Shown: positions 45,481 through 58,179 of the stretch, piece after piece | Numbering within the stretch: position 1 is the first letter of the stretch | Layout of the letters: the number at the start of each line of letters is the position of its first letter | Assembly: GCA_014281115.1 (NCBI GenBank) | Contig: JACONQ010000009.1 | Coordinates: 1,364,001-1,428,000, forward strand | DNA from: Laburnicola sp. R22_1 | Lineage: Eukaryota > Ascomycota > Dothideomycetes > Pleosporales > Didymosphaeriaceae | Reading direction: 5' to 3' | Length of the DNA: 64,000 nt | Translations under genes and position numbers: made by a program | The notes under the pieces: model-generated | Database searches by the model: none | What the model saw: only the letters and a program-made list of their open reading frames with translations | Told to the model about the DNA's origin: nothing

Positions 45481-46695
45481 ATGGATAATCCACCTACACC
45501 TTCTCGTCCGCGAAGGGGACGACCGCGCGGGTCCAAAAAAGTGCCACCCATGCCTAGGAATGCGCTGCCAGACGCGCAACCGCCTCCGAATGTGGTGCCA
45601 ATCCCACAGCGGCTTGATAACGTGTCCGCGACCAGAAAACTGCGGGAAGTTCTTCATCGACCTACGACTCCGATGATGCAGTTGCCGCATAGTGCGCCGG
45701 GCGAGAGCTCTCGTGAGGCGAGCAGAGCTCCTTCGACTGACCTCACCACCCCGGATGCGCAAGTACGGTACAAGAATATCTTATCTTCAGCTCAAAATGG
45801 CAGGTCAGACATACGAGACGACGCGTCAAACCGTCTTAGAAGTGTTGCAAGCACTCCCGATGCCGCTGGAACTCCAGCGTCGAACCTGAAGAACCAGTTT
45901 CCGCCACCGACCAAGAAAGCTTCTGCAGAACACTTTAGGGCAGGGAGCAAGCAGCGACACGTTGCGCAGCATATCAAGCAACAAACAGCGGGACGCTTCC
46001 CCACAGGCGGCAAGCAATCATATATACGACAGGAAACCGAGGAAGCCAATGCCGGTACGCCATTCTCAACTGACCAAAGCCTCAACAGGCGGAAAAGACG
46101 GTTGACCCAATCGCCCTCACCAACGGAAGATTCAAACGACGTATATCAAGATAGCGGCGACGACGACACACCTTCCTCTCGGGCAAACCTTCGCTCTGCA
46201 ACTCGTGGTGGACGACAAGTGGGTAGATGGCAGGAGAATACACCCGGCCGAGATACACCTTACCAGAGTATAGAATATTCGAATGCGCCCTCGGTTAGCA
46301 CGAGAAATCGGCGATGCAACGAAGACTTCCTAGACGACCGCGCCGTCAGCCACGCAGCATCCTCCTACGAGGAAGCCCAGCCTCAATTTGTCAAAAATGG
46401 ATTCCCCTGCCAAATCGACCCAGTCACAGGAATGGCGGTGGCGTCCATGTCAGGCCCGTACATGGTGTCGCCGGAACTGCAGGGCGTCCGGAACGCAGTG
46501 GGCGAGGCAGACTGGGAGGAATACCTGAACTTGATGGTGCGGTTTGTGGAGGGCGAGATTGATGAGCAGGTGCTTGATCGCGGGGAGAGGAAACTGTTTC
46601 AAGTCCTGGAGATGCGCATGCGGATGAAGATTCGGAAGCTGATGAATCAAATGGTTGCTAAGGTTAGGATGCATGAGGTCGAAGAGCAGGGTTAG
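45481..46695 (+). CDS. AT-hook-containing nuclear protein, unknown
   Basis: A single exon of 404 aa from ATG 45481. The N-terminus has a classical AT-hook core in a basic context (SRPRRGRPRGSKKVPP), implying minor-groove binding to AT-rich DNA. The middle 280 residues are disordered (Ser/Thr/Gln/Arg-rich) with basic clusters (NRRKRRLTQSPSP). The C-terminus is folded-looking: GFPCQIDPVTGMAVASMSGP, then a helical segment DWEEYLNLMVRFVEGEIDEQ and KLFQVLEMRMRMKIRKLMNQ, probably a coiled coil. I do not recognise the C-terminal family. Confidence 0.75.
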   Translation: MDNPPTPSRPRRGRPRGSKKVPPMPRNALPDAQPPPNVVPIPQRLDNVSATRKLREVLHRPTTPMMQLPHSAPGESSREASRAPSTDLTTPDAQVRYKNILSSAQNGRSDIRDDASNRLRSVASTPDAAGTPASNLKNQFPPPTKKASAEHFRAGSKQRHVAQHIKQQTAGRFPTGGKQSYIRQETEEANAGTPFSTDQSLNRRKRRLTQSPSPTEDSNDVYQDSGDDDTPSSRANLRSATRGGRQVGRWQENTPGRDTPYQSIEYSNAPSVSTRNRRCNEDFLDDRAVSHAASSYEEAQPQFVKNGFPCQIDPVTGMAVASMSGPYMVSPELQGVRNAVGEADWEEYLNLMVRFVEGEIDEQVLDRGERKLFQVLEMRMRMKIRKLMNQMVAKVRMHEVEEQG

Positions 46696-48006
46696 AAATC
46701 TCGCTGGCTGGGTTTGGATTGGTCTGGTGCGCGTCTTGGATGAAGTTCGTATCTTGAAATAAGCACGGTGGGAGGACATCGATGGGACGGCTTGTCGGGA
46801 CGTGGAGATTGGCGCGACATGGAGATGAAGAAGGCGGAAGAGACGAAATTCCGATGAATGCGTGCGCAGACCATCGGCGGAAAGGCTTCTCTGGAATGCC
46901 ACTGCACCGCGTGGCGCTTGCCCCCTACGCCTCAGAAAGCTCGCGTTCAGCATCAGCAACGGACACTTTCTCTCCTTAGCCACCAAATAAGTTAAGCCAG
47001 TTTTCTATAAGACATCAGTTCAATTTTATCGGGTCCATATAGCTACCTTCTGCATTTCTGTGGTGTGTCGTCTGTCTAGACGTGCACGTTGAAACGAGCG
47101 TATGAGAGTTGAGTGGCTGATTTCATAGCTTACTTCCTCTAAAAAAACTGCTATGGATTCGAGCTTCCTTTGTATTCAAATACACTATAAGTGATGCCCC
47201 GGCGGCCTTCCCATCTCGCTTAATTCATTATTAGTTAAGTAGTCCGCATACCCAGACGGAGAATGTTATCCCTGGACATATAACAATTTTCGAAAGGTGA
47301 GGAGATCACTTGTCCAAGCGCAAGTCACGGCATCTGAAGATTAAGGATGAGGTCCCGTTCCTCCGCATTCTAGATAATGAGGGATGAGGTGATGATAGAA
47401 TTTTAGTAGGCCGTTTTTTTCTCGTGTGTGCACCATGAAACGCTGCGTTGAGGCTGGTACGTGTTGTTTGCTGTTTTTACAGCAACCATGCGCTTGGAGC
47501 AGACGTGGAGTCGCCTGTTGGTGAGATACCCGTATAGAGCGGGGCCCCAAATTTTGGGAGCATTGGCACGTTTTACATACAATCATCTGTACATCCTATC
47601 TATCTTTTTCTTTCCGACATTGTGTGCACTGGTCAAAAGACGAGACATCGCGACCTTTCGGTACACGGTAAAACGCTGTAAGGGAAAGCTGTGAGGGTGC
47701 TAAAAAAACGAAGTGAGCCAACGTAAAGTAAGAGACTAGGTTTGCACCTGTTCGTGAGTATGAGCAAATCAACCCCTCATGATGTTTGATCCGGTAGTCG
47801 GTCACATGGTTCCAAAGGTGCCCAGGTGTGCACTGATGTCATTATTGAGCGACAGAACAGCTGAAGCATACGTCAGGTTGAGGAAACACGTGGTGGTGTT
47901 GTTGTATATTCTTATCCGCCATGTTCTCGGTGGTCTTCGGCTCGACGTTGTAGTTTGGTGGACTTAGCATACAAAGGTGCTCCAGCTGCGCAACCACTAA
48001 CTATCA
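46696..48006. other. Intergenic between convergent genes, 1.3 kb
   Basis: No frame over 180 codons and none with family features. The AT-hook gene and the F-box-like gene end toward each other here. Confidence 0.45.
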
Positions 48007-49395
48007 TTAGAACCAACCGCGTGTGACATCAAATACAGCCGCCCTTTTTGCCTTCCGTTTGGCTTCCACCATCTCAAAATCGAAATCAGTATCGAAAGCG
48101 GTGTTGACGGCGAGGGTCTTGAACGTGACTTTACGCAGTGACGGCGCATTGATGAGGAATTGCTCAAGAGTCTCATTATCCAAGAAGCTAGGCTTCTTTG
48201 TGGTGAAGGTGAAAGATTCCAAGTTATCTAGACCACCGAGTTTATCGAAGCATTGGAGCAGATTATGGGCGAACGTGCAGTCGCGTAGGTTCAGGTGGAT
48301 GATCTTAGAAACCGCGAGCACTTCGTAGTCCTTCTTCGTGCTGCGAAAATCGACGTCATGGAGGGTCAAACTCGCAACATTGATGGGTGTCTTGTAGCCC
48401 AGCTGAATAGCTAGTGTTTTGATCACTTCGTCATTCCTTATCCGGGAAAGTTCCACCAGCAGAATTTTCGCCGGGCATTTATGTGGGCCGAGGAGCGATC
48501 GGATGGAGCTGAATGGTGTCCCAGATATGAAGGATGCTTTTAGATGATCTCCGGACTTCGTCTCGATTTCTAGTCGTCCACAATGAGATATGCAATCCTC
48601 CGCTCTCACATTGCCACCCCAAAGGAATTTGGCCGCGAAGTCTACATTGGTTATGGATGAAATAGCCTTGATCCTGTAGTTCAGTAGTTTGATTGTAGTC
48701 GCAGGAATCAAAGAGCCATTGGGGAACTGGACCTTTAATCGTGCGTCTTTGGGATGTGGCGGCTCGAGATCTTTGAGGAGTGTCCGAAGGCGGTCTTGGG
48801 CAGTCTTTGAATCGTCACATCGGATGCTCAGTACCCTTGTGCGTCCTTCCTCGATGTGGTGTATAGCATCGGGGATGAAGAGCCCGTGCCGCTCTCGGCG
48901 AAGGTCTAATCGGATGTTCTGGAATACTAGTGGTTGGAGTAACTTTCGATCCCTGGGCGACATATTCGCAATTATGCGCAAACCCTCGACGTGAATGGGA
49001 TTGTCAACGTCAATCTAGTCAATTGTTAGCAAGGATGTTGATTGTCTTAGCTTGTTCTTGAAACTTACATATTGAATTATACTCTCGTACAGTTCCAGGG
49101 GATATTGGGCGAGACAAGAATTTTTTGCCGTTGGGAATATATCATGAGCTGCCGCGCATCCCGGCTCACCCTGAGAATCCACTTGCAACAAGTCAATCCT
49201 CGTCCTTCGACTGTTCTCTCTGCTCTTATTCAACCTCGCCAAACTATACTCAAAAGGATTTTTCTTGGTCTTTGTGGCTCCAGGCGTCCGGGTGGCATTC
49301 TGCTCGAGCGTGGCGGTGCAATCTTTCTTGTCGCGTCGCGTTTCGTCGGGTCGCGGGCTGGCGGATGGCGGACGGCGGCGCTCCTGTGTCGCCAT
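48007..49395 (-). CDS. F-box-like hypothetical protein
   Basis: The model joins 49395..49069 and 49014..48007 (444 aa). The 54-nt phase-0 intron (GTAAGT to CTAG) lies inside the F-box-like stretch and gives YPLELYESIIQYIDVDNPIH followed by VEGLRIIANMSPRDRKLLQP. The first 70 residues are basic and disordered. The C-terminal two thirds show leucine-rich spacing (VASLTLHDVDFRSTK, IIHLNLRDCTFAHNL, NLESFTFTTKKPSFLDNE, APSLRKVTFKTLAVN), as in fungal F-box/LRR proteins that feed substrates to SCF ubiquitin ligases. The F-box itself is divergent. Confidence 0.72.
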
Positions 49396-50295
49396 AGTTG
49401 GTCGGGGCGAGGTACTAGGTGGACTGAGCCACGAGGGACGTTATTTAGTGTTGACACTAGTGGAAAGTGCGCGCTCTTTTGTGAGGGTGAATGCAGAATC
49501 TCGTCGCATATACTCTGGCATAGTGAAATAGTCTGCGGTGCACCAGCACCAGCACTTTGACTGAAAGTGTTAATAGAAGCTAGAGCACCAAAATCAAACC
49601 CGAGCCATGCACGTTTGTGCGCATCCTTAACATTTCCCAATTCTTCCGTCATATTGTAGGTCTACAACATCTATCAGCTATAGTGCAATCAATGCACTCA
49701 CATTGAGAGTGCTATCTATCAATGCACATTCCAACAATTAGCAGCCCCTATGGGTTTAGAGATACCAAAACTCTAGGAGCACCAGTGTGCTAGCGTTATA
49801 CCGATCTAAAGAAGCTATGAAGATAATATGCTGCGCCGACATCGGTGTCGTGATCGCGACCGTTTGCTAGAGCTTCTGCTTTGCTAACAACATGTACGAC
49901 CGTTATATACTCAGTAGGCGCTCATAGCCACTGCATCCTAGGTAGTGGGTTTGGATGTCTCCTCTCTTTTATCTTGTGACCCAAACTAGGTTACCATCTC
50001 CCACAACATAATCCAAATAAGTAGACGCTGATAGATAGCTGATCTCTTCCTCGAGACTTTGCGCACGGCAGTAGAATCAATGAAAAAAATGGTAAAAGGC
50101 AACTCCGTCGAGGCCGGTATGACACAAAAGCCACCCTTTAGGCCGGCCCCAAGAGGCCAGCCCGACACCGTCTATCATGACGCCGCCATCCGAAAACATG
50201 GCAGCACGTAAAGACGGCCCAGAAGAACTCAGGATTCGCAACGTGTCACATCCACGAGTACCAAAGTACTCGCTTCATCCGTACGTCCATCCAGT

Positions 50296-50515
50296 TTGGC
50301 TTGACTCAAGGTCCAGGCGTCATGATAGCGGAGCTGGTCCGGTCGTCATCCAAAAGCCCCAGCGAGCAGTTGGACTAGCTACCTTTGCCGGTTGTCGATT
50401 GAACCATGAAGCTGGCCCTTTGGTGGAAGTCCATCCCCTCCAGACGTGGTCCATGATTCGCCGAGGTAGGTACCTATTTGTTGTAGGCCTGTGCTTCTGT
50501 AGCATTCCCTTGTCC
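50296..50515. repeat. Degenerate direct repeat, copy A
   Basis: Shares ordered blocks with 50623..50800: GGTCCAGGCG, GGAGCTGG, GCAGTTG(G/A)ACTAGCTACC, CCGGTTGTCGA and TTCGCCGAGGTAG. Differences and indels make it an old copy; no coding frame survives in both. Confidence 0.6.
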
Positions 50516-50622
50516 AGGGGCGTAGAAACGACCATCCTACCAAGACGCCACCGCCTACGCGCAGAGGCAGTAGGGCCGTAACGAACGCAGGGCTCGCTCG
50601 GGCTCACCCATTATACCTTACG

Positions 50623-50800
50623 GTTGGCTGGACTCTAGGTCCAGGCGCTCTGATAGGAGGAGCTGGATTCGATCGCCGTTCAATACCCCAGCAGGCAGTT
50701 GAACTAGCTACCATGACCGGTTGTCGAATGAAACCTGCAACAAGAATATGGTGCATGTTTCGCCGAGGTAGCACCTAGTCGTAGGTTTGTGTTTCTCTTG
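50623..50800. repeat. Degenerate direct repeat, copy B
   Basis: Counterpart of 50296..50515. Both may be remnants of a repeat family not otherwise seen in this window. Confidence 0.6.
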
Positions 50801-51743
50801 TACAGAGTCTAGATCGAAGAACTGTATGACCGTCATTGACACAAAGGTGGGCTATACATACGTAGATCCAGAGCTACTCTGAATCGCGTACAGACAGTCA
50901 ACTCTGCGAAGCGTGTAATGGAACTGCCTGTACGTGAGGCGACACCCAGAATGTGTATATGGACGGAACTGCCTGCACGCAAAGGCTAGGCCTACGCTGC
51001 GTTAAGCGGGTCGAAGTTGGGATTATACGTACGCGACAGAAGGTGCGTGCAGACAGCTCAGGTGCGGGGCCATGGGTTAAAATTCAACCTGTAATATCAG
51101 TATTGTCCATGCAGATGAAGATGGCAATGCGTTGTCAGACTCACCTTGCGCGTCTCTTAACAAGTAAGCATGCTGCACTTGCAAGTGCCACTCGAGGAAA
51201 CTCGATTGTTGGTCGGGTAAAAAATAGAAGTTGCGATATTGGGTGGTTGTGGACGAGGAGAGGCGGACGGTGATTAAGTAGGCGGGGTGTGGGCGCCAAG
51301 CCGCGCTAGTGCCGTTTCGTAAGCGACATTCACCCTCGCGCTCTTAAGCAAATTTTTCACCTGCCAGTGAGGAGAACCGTTTGAAGCATGGGCCACGACG
51401 TAGGTCATACTTTCGCTGAGCCACCTACTTGTCACACCCTTTGTTGATTTTTCCATTCATTACGATGTCCAATCGGCGACCTGAGAACTTTTCGTTCAAG
51501 GTCGGTCGAGCATTCAAACTTGCGTTCATTTCTGCTTATAACCAAATTATTACAGATAACTACCTGCAAAAACCGTCCACCCTGACTAATGTATCTCGTA
51601 CTCCTCGCGTAGTGCTGCAATAGCAAGCGTCGAGATCGGCGATCATGACACCCACAGTTCAGTTTGAAGGACGTAATGCAGCTCAAGAATCCACTCTTCA
51701 TCCCTCATAAGTCTTTCGATTAAGGGTACAGTTTTCCTCCAGC

Positions 51744-53362
51744 TCAGGCATATCCATCATTTATCCAGGAGTCAATATCAAAATCGAGCGACTCGTGCTC
51801 GTCTTTCTCGATGCTAGGCATTGGTGCGGCCTCAGGCTGTACACCTAAGCTCTCTTCCGCGGGAGTCGTGCGAGCCCTCTCTACCATTATGTGCTGTAGC
51901 ATGACCATCGGATCCGCGAGGGAATGATTTACCTGGTTCACGTTCATGAGGCGCGGAACGTTGGCTTGTGCCCACCCATTCTGATTTGAGTATGGCGTGC
52001 TGTCGGCCTGCAGCGACTGATCGGTATATACATGATCGGGGGATGTTGAAAATGTTTTCCCAGATGCTGGGGGCTCGGGGCTGTTCGTCCGATGGCTTGT
52101 GTGCCTGGCGTAGTGGGATTATGTCCTAGGTTCGCACGCTTGGAAACGTGCCGCGCAGCTGATGGAGAGGATTCGGGCATAGGACGCTTGGCGACTGGTA
52201 CTATTCTGTTTGTGTTTATGCCGCCTGCAGTAGACGCGGGTTGCGGAGTTTGGGGTGCTTTGCGGCTTACGAACTCCATCTTCAAAATCATCTGTTGCTG
52301 TACCGTCATTTCCTTCAATCGATCCTTGAACCTCAACATCTCAAAGAGATAACTATGAATATGGACGAGATATTGTTCCATATCTTGTTGAAACATCATC
52401 TTCTGAGCGAAAGCTTTGTAGTACTTCACGAGCAGCTCGAGGAGATAGATGCGCTGCCCAAACGTAATCGTCGCGTCGGGTGAACCTGGTTGCGGTCGCA
52501 TCGCTGGTATTCGCCGGTACTGCAAGCCCGTAGCACCGACAACATGGAGAGATATGGTGGCTTCAACAAGACTCCAGCAGATAGCTTCGATGTCGCGCAA
52601 GTCCTGCGTCCAGGCGCCACCAGCGCGAAACTGAGAAGCCAACATCTGGCCCTGTGGACCATCGTAGACCACGCTGGTTTCCAGAAACGCATTGAATAGT
52701 CGGACGACGTGAGCAATATAACCTTCATTGTTTTCAGGAATGCCGTAGCTGCCAGAGGAAGGACACCAACTAGTGACCATCAGATGAGTCGTCTGTGCGT
52801 CGATTGAATTGCTGAAGCGGTTCCCAGCAGCTCCTGTCACGTTGGGGGCTCTTGTCTTGAGCGGGGATTGCGTGAAGCCACCATCGCCAACCTGGGGAAA
52901 GTTGTTCTGTGGATTCATGTTCCCCTTATCGATCGCATGCTGGTTTCGATAGCTGAACGCTGGATACTCGTACGGGTTGTTTGGGACAACATTGGAAGGA
53001 GATGGCGAACGCCGGCACGTTCGGGGCGCTCGGAGCGGTAGAAGTCGGTGGCGCGCGCTTGTATGGACTGCCCGAGTGATACTCAACCTTTGGTCCTTTG
53101 TCAGCGGGTAATAGCATAAGCAAGAAGCCGATCGAATTACTGTGTGTTGACCATCCTTCATTCCGTCATTAACCCTATGACGTCCCACGACATTATATGT
53201 CCTTGACATCATCCAATCCTGATATTGATCTTGGACTATCGGAAAGCTCTTCGACTCGCTACCATGTGCGATATCTTGAGGTGACATCACCTGCTCGGCG
53301 TTGCCGAACGGGTGGATCATGTCGCCACGTAGTTTGTAGATTATGGTAGAATTGAACTGCAT
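51744..53362 (-). CDS. Tandem family member 1 (uncharacterised; divergent, frame uncertain)
   Basis: The main frame runs from ATG 53362 to 51944. It carries the family pattern in divergent form: EGYIAHVVRLFNAFLETS, then AWTQDLRDIEAICWSLVEA, TISLHVVGATGL, and the second helical part TFGQRIYLLELLVKYYKAFA. No intron interrupts it after the CW motif, unlike the other three members. A basic segment (VAKRPMPESS, HVSKRANLG) follows. Near 52090 the natural-looking sequence moves by one base into another frame (SPEPPASGKTFSTSPDH ... SLDFDIDSWINDGYA), ending at 51744. I find no splice pair for this, so a frameshift is likely. Part of the N-terminal half (52990-53120) also reads well in two frames. It may be a decaying copy. 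Confidence 0.6.
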
Positions 53363-54236
53363 GTGTTGGTTAAGAGCGCTTGGTGCGCTCAATTCGTGCT
53401 TGTGGGCTCGTGCGCGCCAAGACTAAGACAGTGAATGCTACAGCATGCATTCACACCCCATCAGTTCTGTCGCAACATTTGAACTTCCTAGATCTCGCAA
53501 CTCTCGCAAGATTCGCAACTTACAAATAAAGATAGTGTGCGGGTACCTAATATTGTTGAACGCTGAGAAGGCCGTTTTGCGTCACTGTGCGCGCGGAAGG
53601 TGCATGTGCTAGTATCGTATATGATGCTTTACACCTGGTCGACCGCACCTGGGTGCCCTGGCGGGGCGTCTCCAGGCACGTGACTATGAGTCAGCCCTGA
53701 AGCCCAGAGAGCCACACTCATTTTTAATACGTGTATCAATTGCCATTCGGTCTAAAGCAAGGGACCAAATGTAGTAATAGCGGAGCACATTTGAATGGTC
53801 ATCGCCTGTGACGCTCCATAAGATATTTGGGCTTCGGACGCATACCATCTACATTATCCCCTAGTTCTACAAAGAATACCCTTGCCTAGCATAAACAGTT
53901 CCTACGAGGTGCTTCAAGATATGGCACCGTGCAACAACATCCTCTTTCTCTGTCAATTGTTGTTGCGGAAACAAACCCAAGATCCATTGCTCATCACGCG
54001 CACCATTATCTTTGTCAGACGCGGGCCCGTTGGCTAAAGTACTCTATCTACACTTGATTGCAAGATAAAAAGCAAAACCGGTTAAACTGGAATTAGAACT
54101 TTGTTGTCGCAAAATGACCCGTCAAGCTCACGCAACTTCCCGCTATATCAACATCAACACATTCTAAAAAAGACTTGCAACCCGGAGCTTCATGACCACT
54201 GATGCCTCCCTATCGTCCAACCTCCGGAAAGAATGC
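53363..54236. other. Intergenic within the tandem array, 0.9 kb
   Basis: No gene recognised between members 1 and 2. It contains the promoter side of member 1. Confidence 0.45.
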
Positions 54237-56257
54237 CTACTCGTTTTTACGAGCGCGCTTGGGAGAAACTTGGGCGAAATCACCAACTTCGTCGTCGTTC
54301 TCGCGAACACGTTTGTGGTTCTGAGGATGATGCTGCACGACCTCGGGGCTTTCAAACGGATTAGCCTGCTCCGCAGAGTAGCTAGCAACTACGCTGTTCC
54401 AATCCCCTGGGGCGAAGGTTTCTTCCTGTTGTAGATTTTGCCTCAAGTCGGATTTTTCCTGCCGCTCGAACCGCGAGCTTGATTCGGCTTGCTCCGGTTG
54501 TGCTAGATATTGTGAGGACATGTGAGAGATAGGGTGTGTCGTAAAGCTGTTCGGCTGCTGAGAGAGCTCCTGCGGTTGTGAGAAGCCCTGCTGCAACCGA
54601 AGACTCTGCTGCAGATATGAACCTTGATGCGGATGAAAGCCCTGCTGCTGATGAGACTGTTCCCGGGGAGACTGTCGCTGCAGAGACCAATCCTGCTGGT
54701 TTATCTGAGAGTTGGTCTGCCCTATAAGATCTTCCTCGGCGTATTGACCAGAAGCTGCGATATTGAATTGGTCTGGGGACCATGTAAAGTCGAGATTCTG
54801 GGGAAACCCTTCGTCCGGGAAATAGCCGCCAAAGTTGTTGTAGCCAGAGTAGCTAGGGTCCTGCGGCTGGTTAGGTAGATCCAGCGGCTGTGGACCAACT
54901 CTATGGTTCCTCAAATGATTTTCTTGGGGATTCTGATGTTGCCCAGACCCAGCTTCAAATTGTTGGTCCTCCGGATGGCGACCAAATTCACGCTTATCCT
55001 GGTCACCAGCCGTGCCCAGCGGCGCATCCGCATGAATAGCGCTATGGTCATACTCTGTAGAGCGCTGTAGATTTCCAGGGGAGCGAAGGCGAGCTTCGTC
55101 GTCTGGTTGAACAGTCAGCAAAAGTGTCATGTGTAGCGTCTCCAGAAAACTCACCCTCTTTGGTAATCTCTGGTGCGCGGCTCTTCCTCTTTTTGTTAGG
55201 ATTTGCCGCTCGACCAAGTGTCAAATTTAATTGTCGATCGTCGTTGGCCTTGCGATTGTGAGTTGTATTCTTCCATGCCTGCAGAGGCGTCAAGATGATG
55301 GCGTGACTAGTAACGGCCAGAGATCCTTGCATCATCTTGTCGCACCGGCATTTGAAAAAATACAACACTTTCTCAATAGCTTCGAGTCGCTCATGAAAGG
55401 TGAGGTCTTTCTCCTTGATCGCTTGCTCGTTCAGAAAGGTTGGGTCGGGCATGTTGATCCATGCAACGCCTTCTTTGTGGATCCTGATGGTAGTCTCCTG
55501 GAAACGAGTCAGTCAAAGTTCAGTACATTTGTACAGAGATAATACTTACAACAATTTCCCAACAGACAGCTTCTATTTCCGGCAGACTGTACCACTCTCC
55601 CGGGGCCACGGACTTCCCATCCTTTGTCGCATTTGTCCAGCGGTTCTTCAAGATGGCGTTGGATTTCTTGTCTTTGATTCCTTCCATGTTCAAGAATGCC
55701 GCGTACAGCTTCTTAACCCATTCTTGCTCTTCTTCTAGCGTCTTTGGAATGCTGTCGTCGTTTTCCGGACAGCGCCAAGTTGGACCAGATCGGGTCCGTC
55801 GAGCTGCCTGAGCAGCGTCTTTGAAGAATAGCCCCAGGCCAGGAATTTTCTTAGAAGATGCTTCGGTAACTTCCTGGTCTTTTTGGATGAGTGGGCTCTT
55901 GTCTTTGTTGCCTTTCTTGACAGCTCGCGGAGCCCTGGGAGAGAGATGGTGTCCGCGTAACGAAGGACTAATCGGGGCATTGCTAGTCTGCTGCAATTCG
56001 GGCCGTGTGCCAACAGATGGCCCAGAAACCATTGTCCCAAGGTTGTGGAAAGAGACCTCGTTGGCTTGCTTGGGGAGATATACATTATCAAGTGAGCTCA
56101 TACCTACTCCCAGTGGGTCTGGATAATAGCCAGTCATTTGATGGAGCGGGTCAACATCTTGCTGAAACAAGTTGTGCAGAGAAGCCATGCTGGGTTGCAG
56201 TTTATTGGTGGGGAAGGATGAGGATGGAGCCTCTGGGTGACCCTGGGTATGAGACAT
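54237..56257 (-). CDS. Tandem family member 2, Gln-rich (638 aa)
   Basis: The model joins 56257..55550, 55497..55155 and 55102..54237. Both introns (53 and 52 nt) have clean GTAAGT/CAG and GTGAGT/CAG ends, the second with a GCTGAC branch site. The disordered N-terminus is followed by the family core: LEEEQEWVKKLYAAFLNMEG, IKDKKSNAILKNRWTNA and IEAVCWEIV, where intron 1 falls. The second core follows: LTFHERLEAIEKVLYFFKCR, CDKMMQGSLAVTSHAI. The last 280 residues are very Gln-rich (SHQQQGFHPHQGSYLQQSLR), prion-like in composition, and end in a basic tail (QVSPKRARKNE) that looks like a nuclear signal. Function unknown. Confidence 0.8.
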
Positions 56258-58179
56258 TGATCGGGTTGGATGATCAGGGTGGCTGTGACGTTGAGGTGGG
56301 AGTTCCAAGCAATTTCTCGGATGAGGAAAGGCTGAGAAGGTAACCAACTAGACAGTTGCTGAGATCGGTGTCAAATCTTCGAAGTTATAATTCGAGTCCG
56401 AAGTTGAGGTTGGTTGCCGTGAGGTGTGTTGACAGTAGGGCTGAGCGGGGATTTGGGAATTATAAGGGACTGGGGGGAGCTCGAAACGGTAGAGCGCGCC
56501 AAGACCGTGAAAGTACCGTCGGCTCCAGTCTCCGGGCGAAAGATTTTCCTATGCCTTCCTCGGGGTCGGGCATTCACTGATTTATTTGCCCGCTGGGTCT
56601 TCAACGTTGTGCGTTCGCAACGAGTCTTCCGACCAGCGCATTCATGCATGTGACAGTATCAAAGCGCTCTTGCTCAAGCTATCCAGCTTTCCTAAGTCAC
56701 GAAGACGTGGTGTGTAGTTGATTTATATGTTAATTTCCATGGTTTCCAAGGCCCAAGGTAGACTGGTTATTGAAGATCTTCGTCGTGTGGAGATTCTAAC
56801 CAAGGTCGAGTCCGCACCATACACAGAGAGGAGTATAACAGGAGGCACTATAACCCAGTACCTAGCACACAGTGGGTAGACTGGTTATATACCGTCCCTT
56901 ATGCAAGGGAACGACCGACTCAACTGACACATTTGATATGAAAAGTGCAGTAGGAACCCTAATACAATAGCTATTTTCCCATGCAACATCTTACTAGATG
57001 CTCCGCATGGCGGAATACAGTAACCCTCGAGGCCAGAAGAGTCTCGCGAACGGCGTCCGATGCCAGCATACATCGCTCCAAACGGAAAACAAAAATTCGA
57101 GCTGCCGAGGCATAGTGCGTAGAGAAACCTCGATCTTCATGGAGAGCTGTTAGTGGTCATATAGGTGGGCGCCGTTTTGAGCACTTAAGGACACCACATT
57201 TGATAATGTATATATTAGTGCCATATTTTAGCTGGATTCGATCCGAAGAGCAGGAGAGATAGAAAGCTTCCTGGTGGATGGAAACAAGGTTGCTTGGTAA
57301 GGAAGAGGCCGTAGCAGGAGATGAAAAGAATTGTCCAAAGGGACAGTCTAGCGACGTCGTTGCGCAGACGCGTCGCGCTAACCATGTATACCGGTAGTCT
57401 TAGCTCATCCCCTCGCTCATCGGGACAGCGGAGTGGCTAGATATTCATTCAGCATGAATATAAAATTATGCTATTGCGTTATACGCTTTAAAAAATAGTT
57501 TTACGATGGTTATTGTGCAATTTCTTTAGACGTGCAAGTCGATATACCTCGAAGCTCGAATTTGGGACACGTGGTAGGGAGACCATCCTCTAAACGGCTA
57601 AATGTGGAGGGAAGATAACACCAGTACGCTTAATCCAACTAGGGAATTTAGCTGTTAAGTCTACAATTTGCTAGACTGAGTTGGGTGACAGGGTTTGATA
57701 TCTGTACCAACCGTGCAGGTACCTGGAGATTGCGTATGCTGGTTTGTACCTTGTCAAGAAAGCAATAGAGAATTTAGCCTATCCTCACATGAAGGATTCC
57801 CAACATAACACTATGGGTTGAACAACACTGCTGCCTTTGATCGGATAGCTGGAAAGTCAGACTTTAAGCTGCGAGAAGATTGCATGGAGCAAACTGAAAA
57901 CCATGTTCTACGCAATGCTCTATGTCACAATCAAAACAATTAACTGTGGTCGAGAATCTTTGTATTTGCTATGAAGAGCATGATTTCGCACTGAGCGAAG
58001 TTTGTACCGCTAATCCTTGCGCACGCCATCGACGCTCACTTCCGAAATCCTTGCAAGACCAGTGCCATTGTGTAATGCGTCTATCCCAGTCTATCCCAGT
58101 CTATCCCCAGTCTCCTGACAGATTCAACTGCTAGTCTATGACTCCAAATCTAGAAGAGAGCTCTATCAAAGCCGCGAGT
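56258..58179. other. Intergenic within the tandem array, 1.9 kb
   Basis: No frame over 100 codons has protein-like features and I see no transposon ends. The longer gap may hold degraded sequence. Confidence 0.45.

Larger units (their letters stand above)
49396..51743. other. Gene-poor stretch, 2.3 kb, with a degenerate duplication
   Basis: No frame here carries recognisable features. A diverged direct duplication is visible (about 50296..50515 and 50623..50800). The left end is the promoter of the F-box-like gene. Confidence 0.5.
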
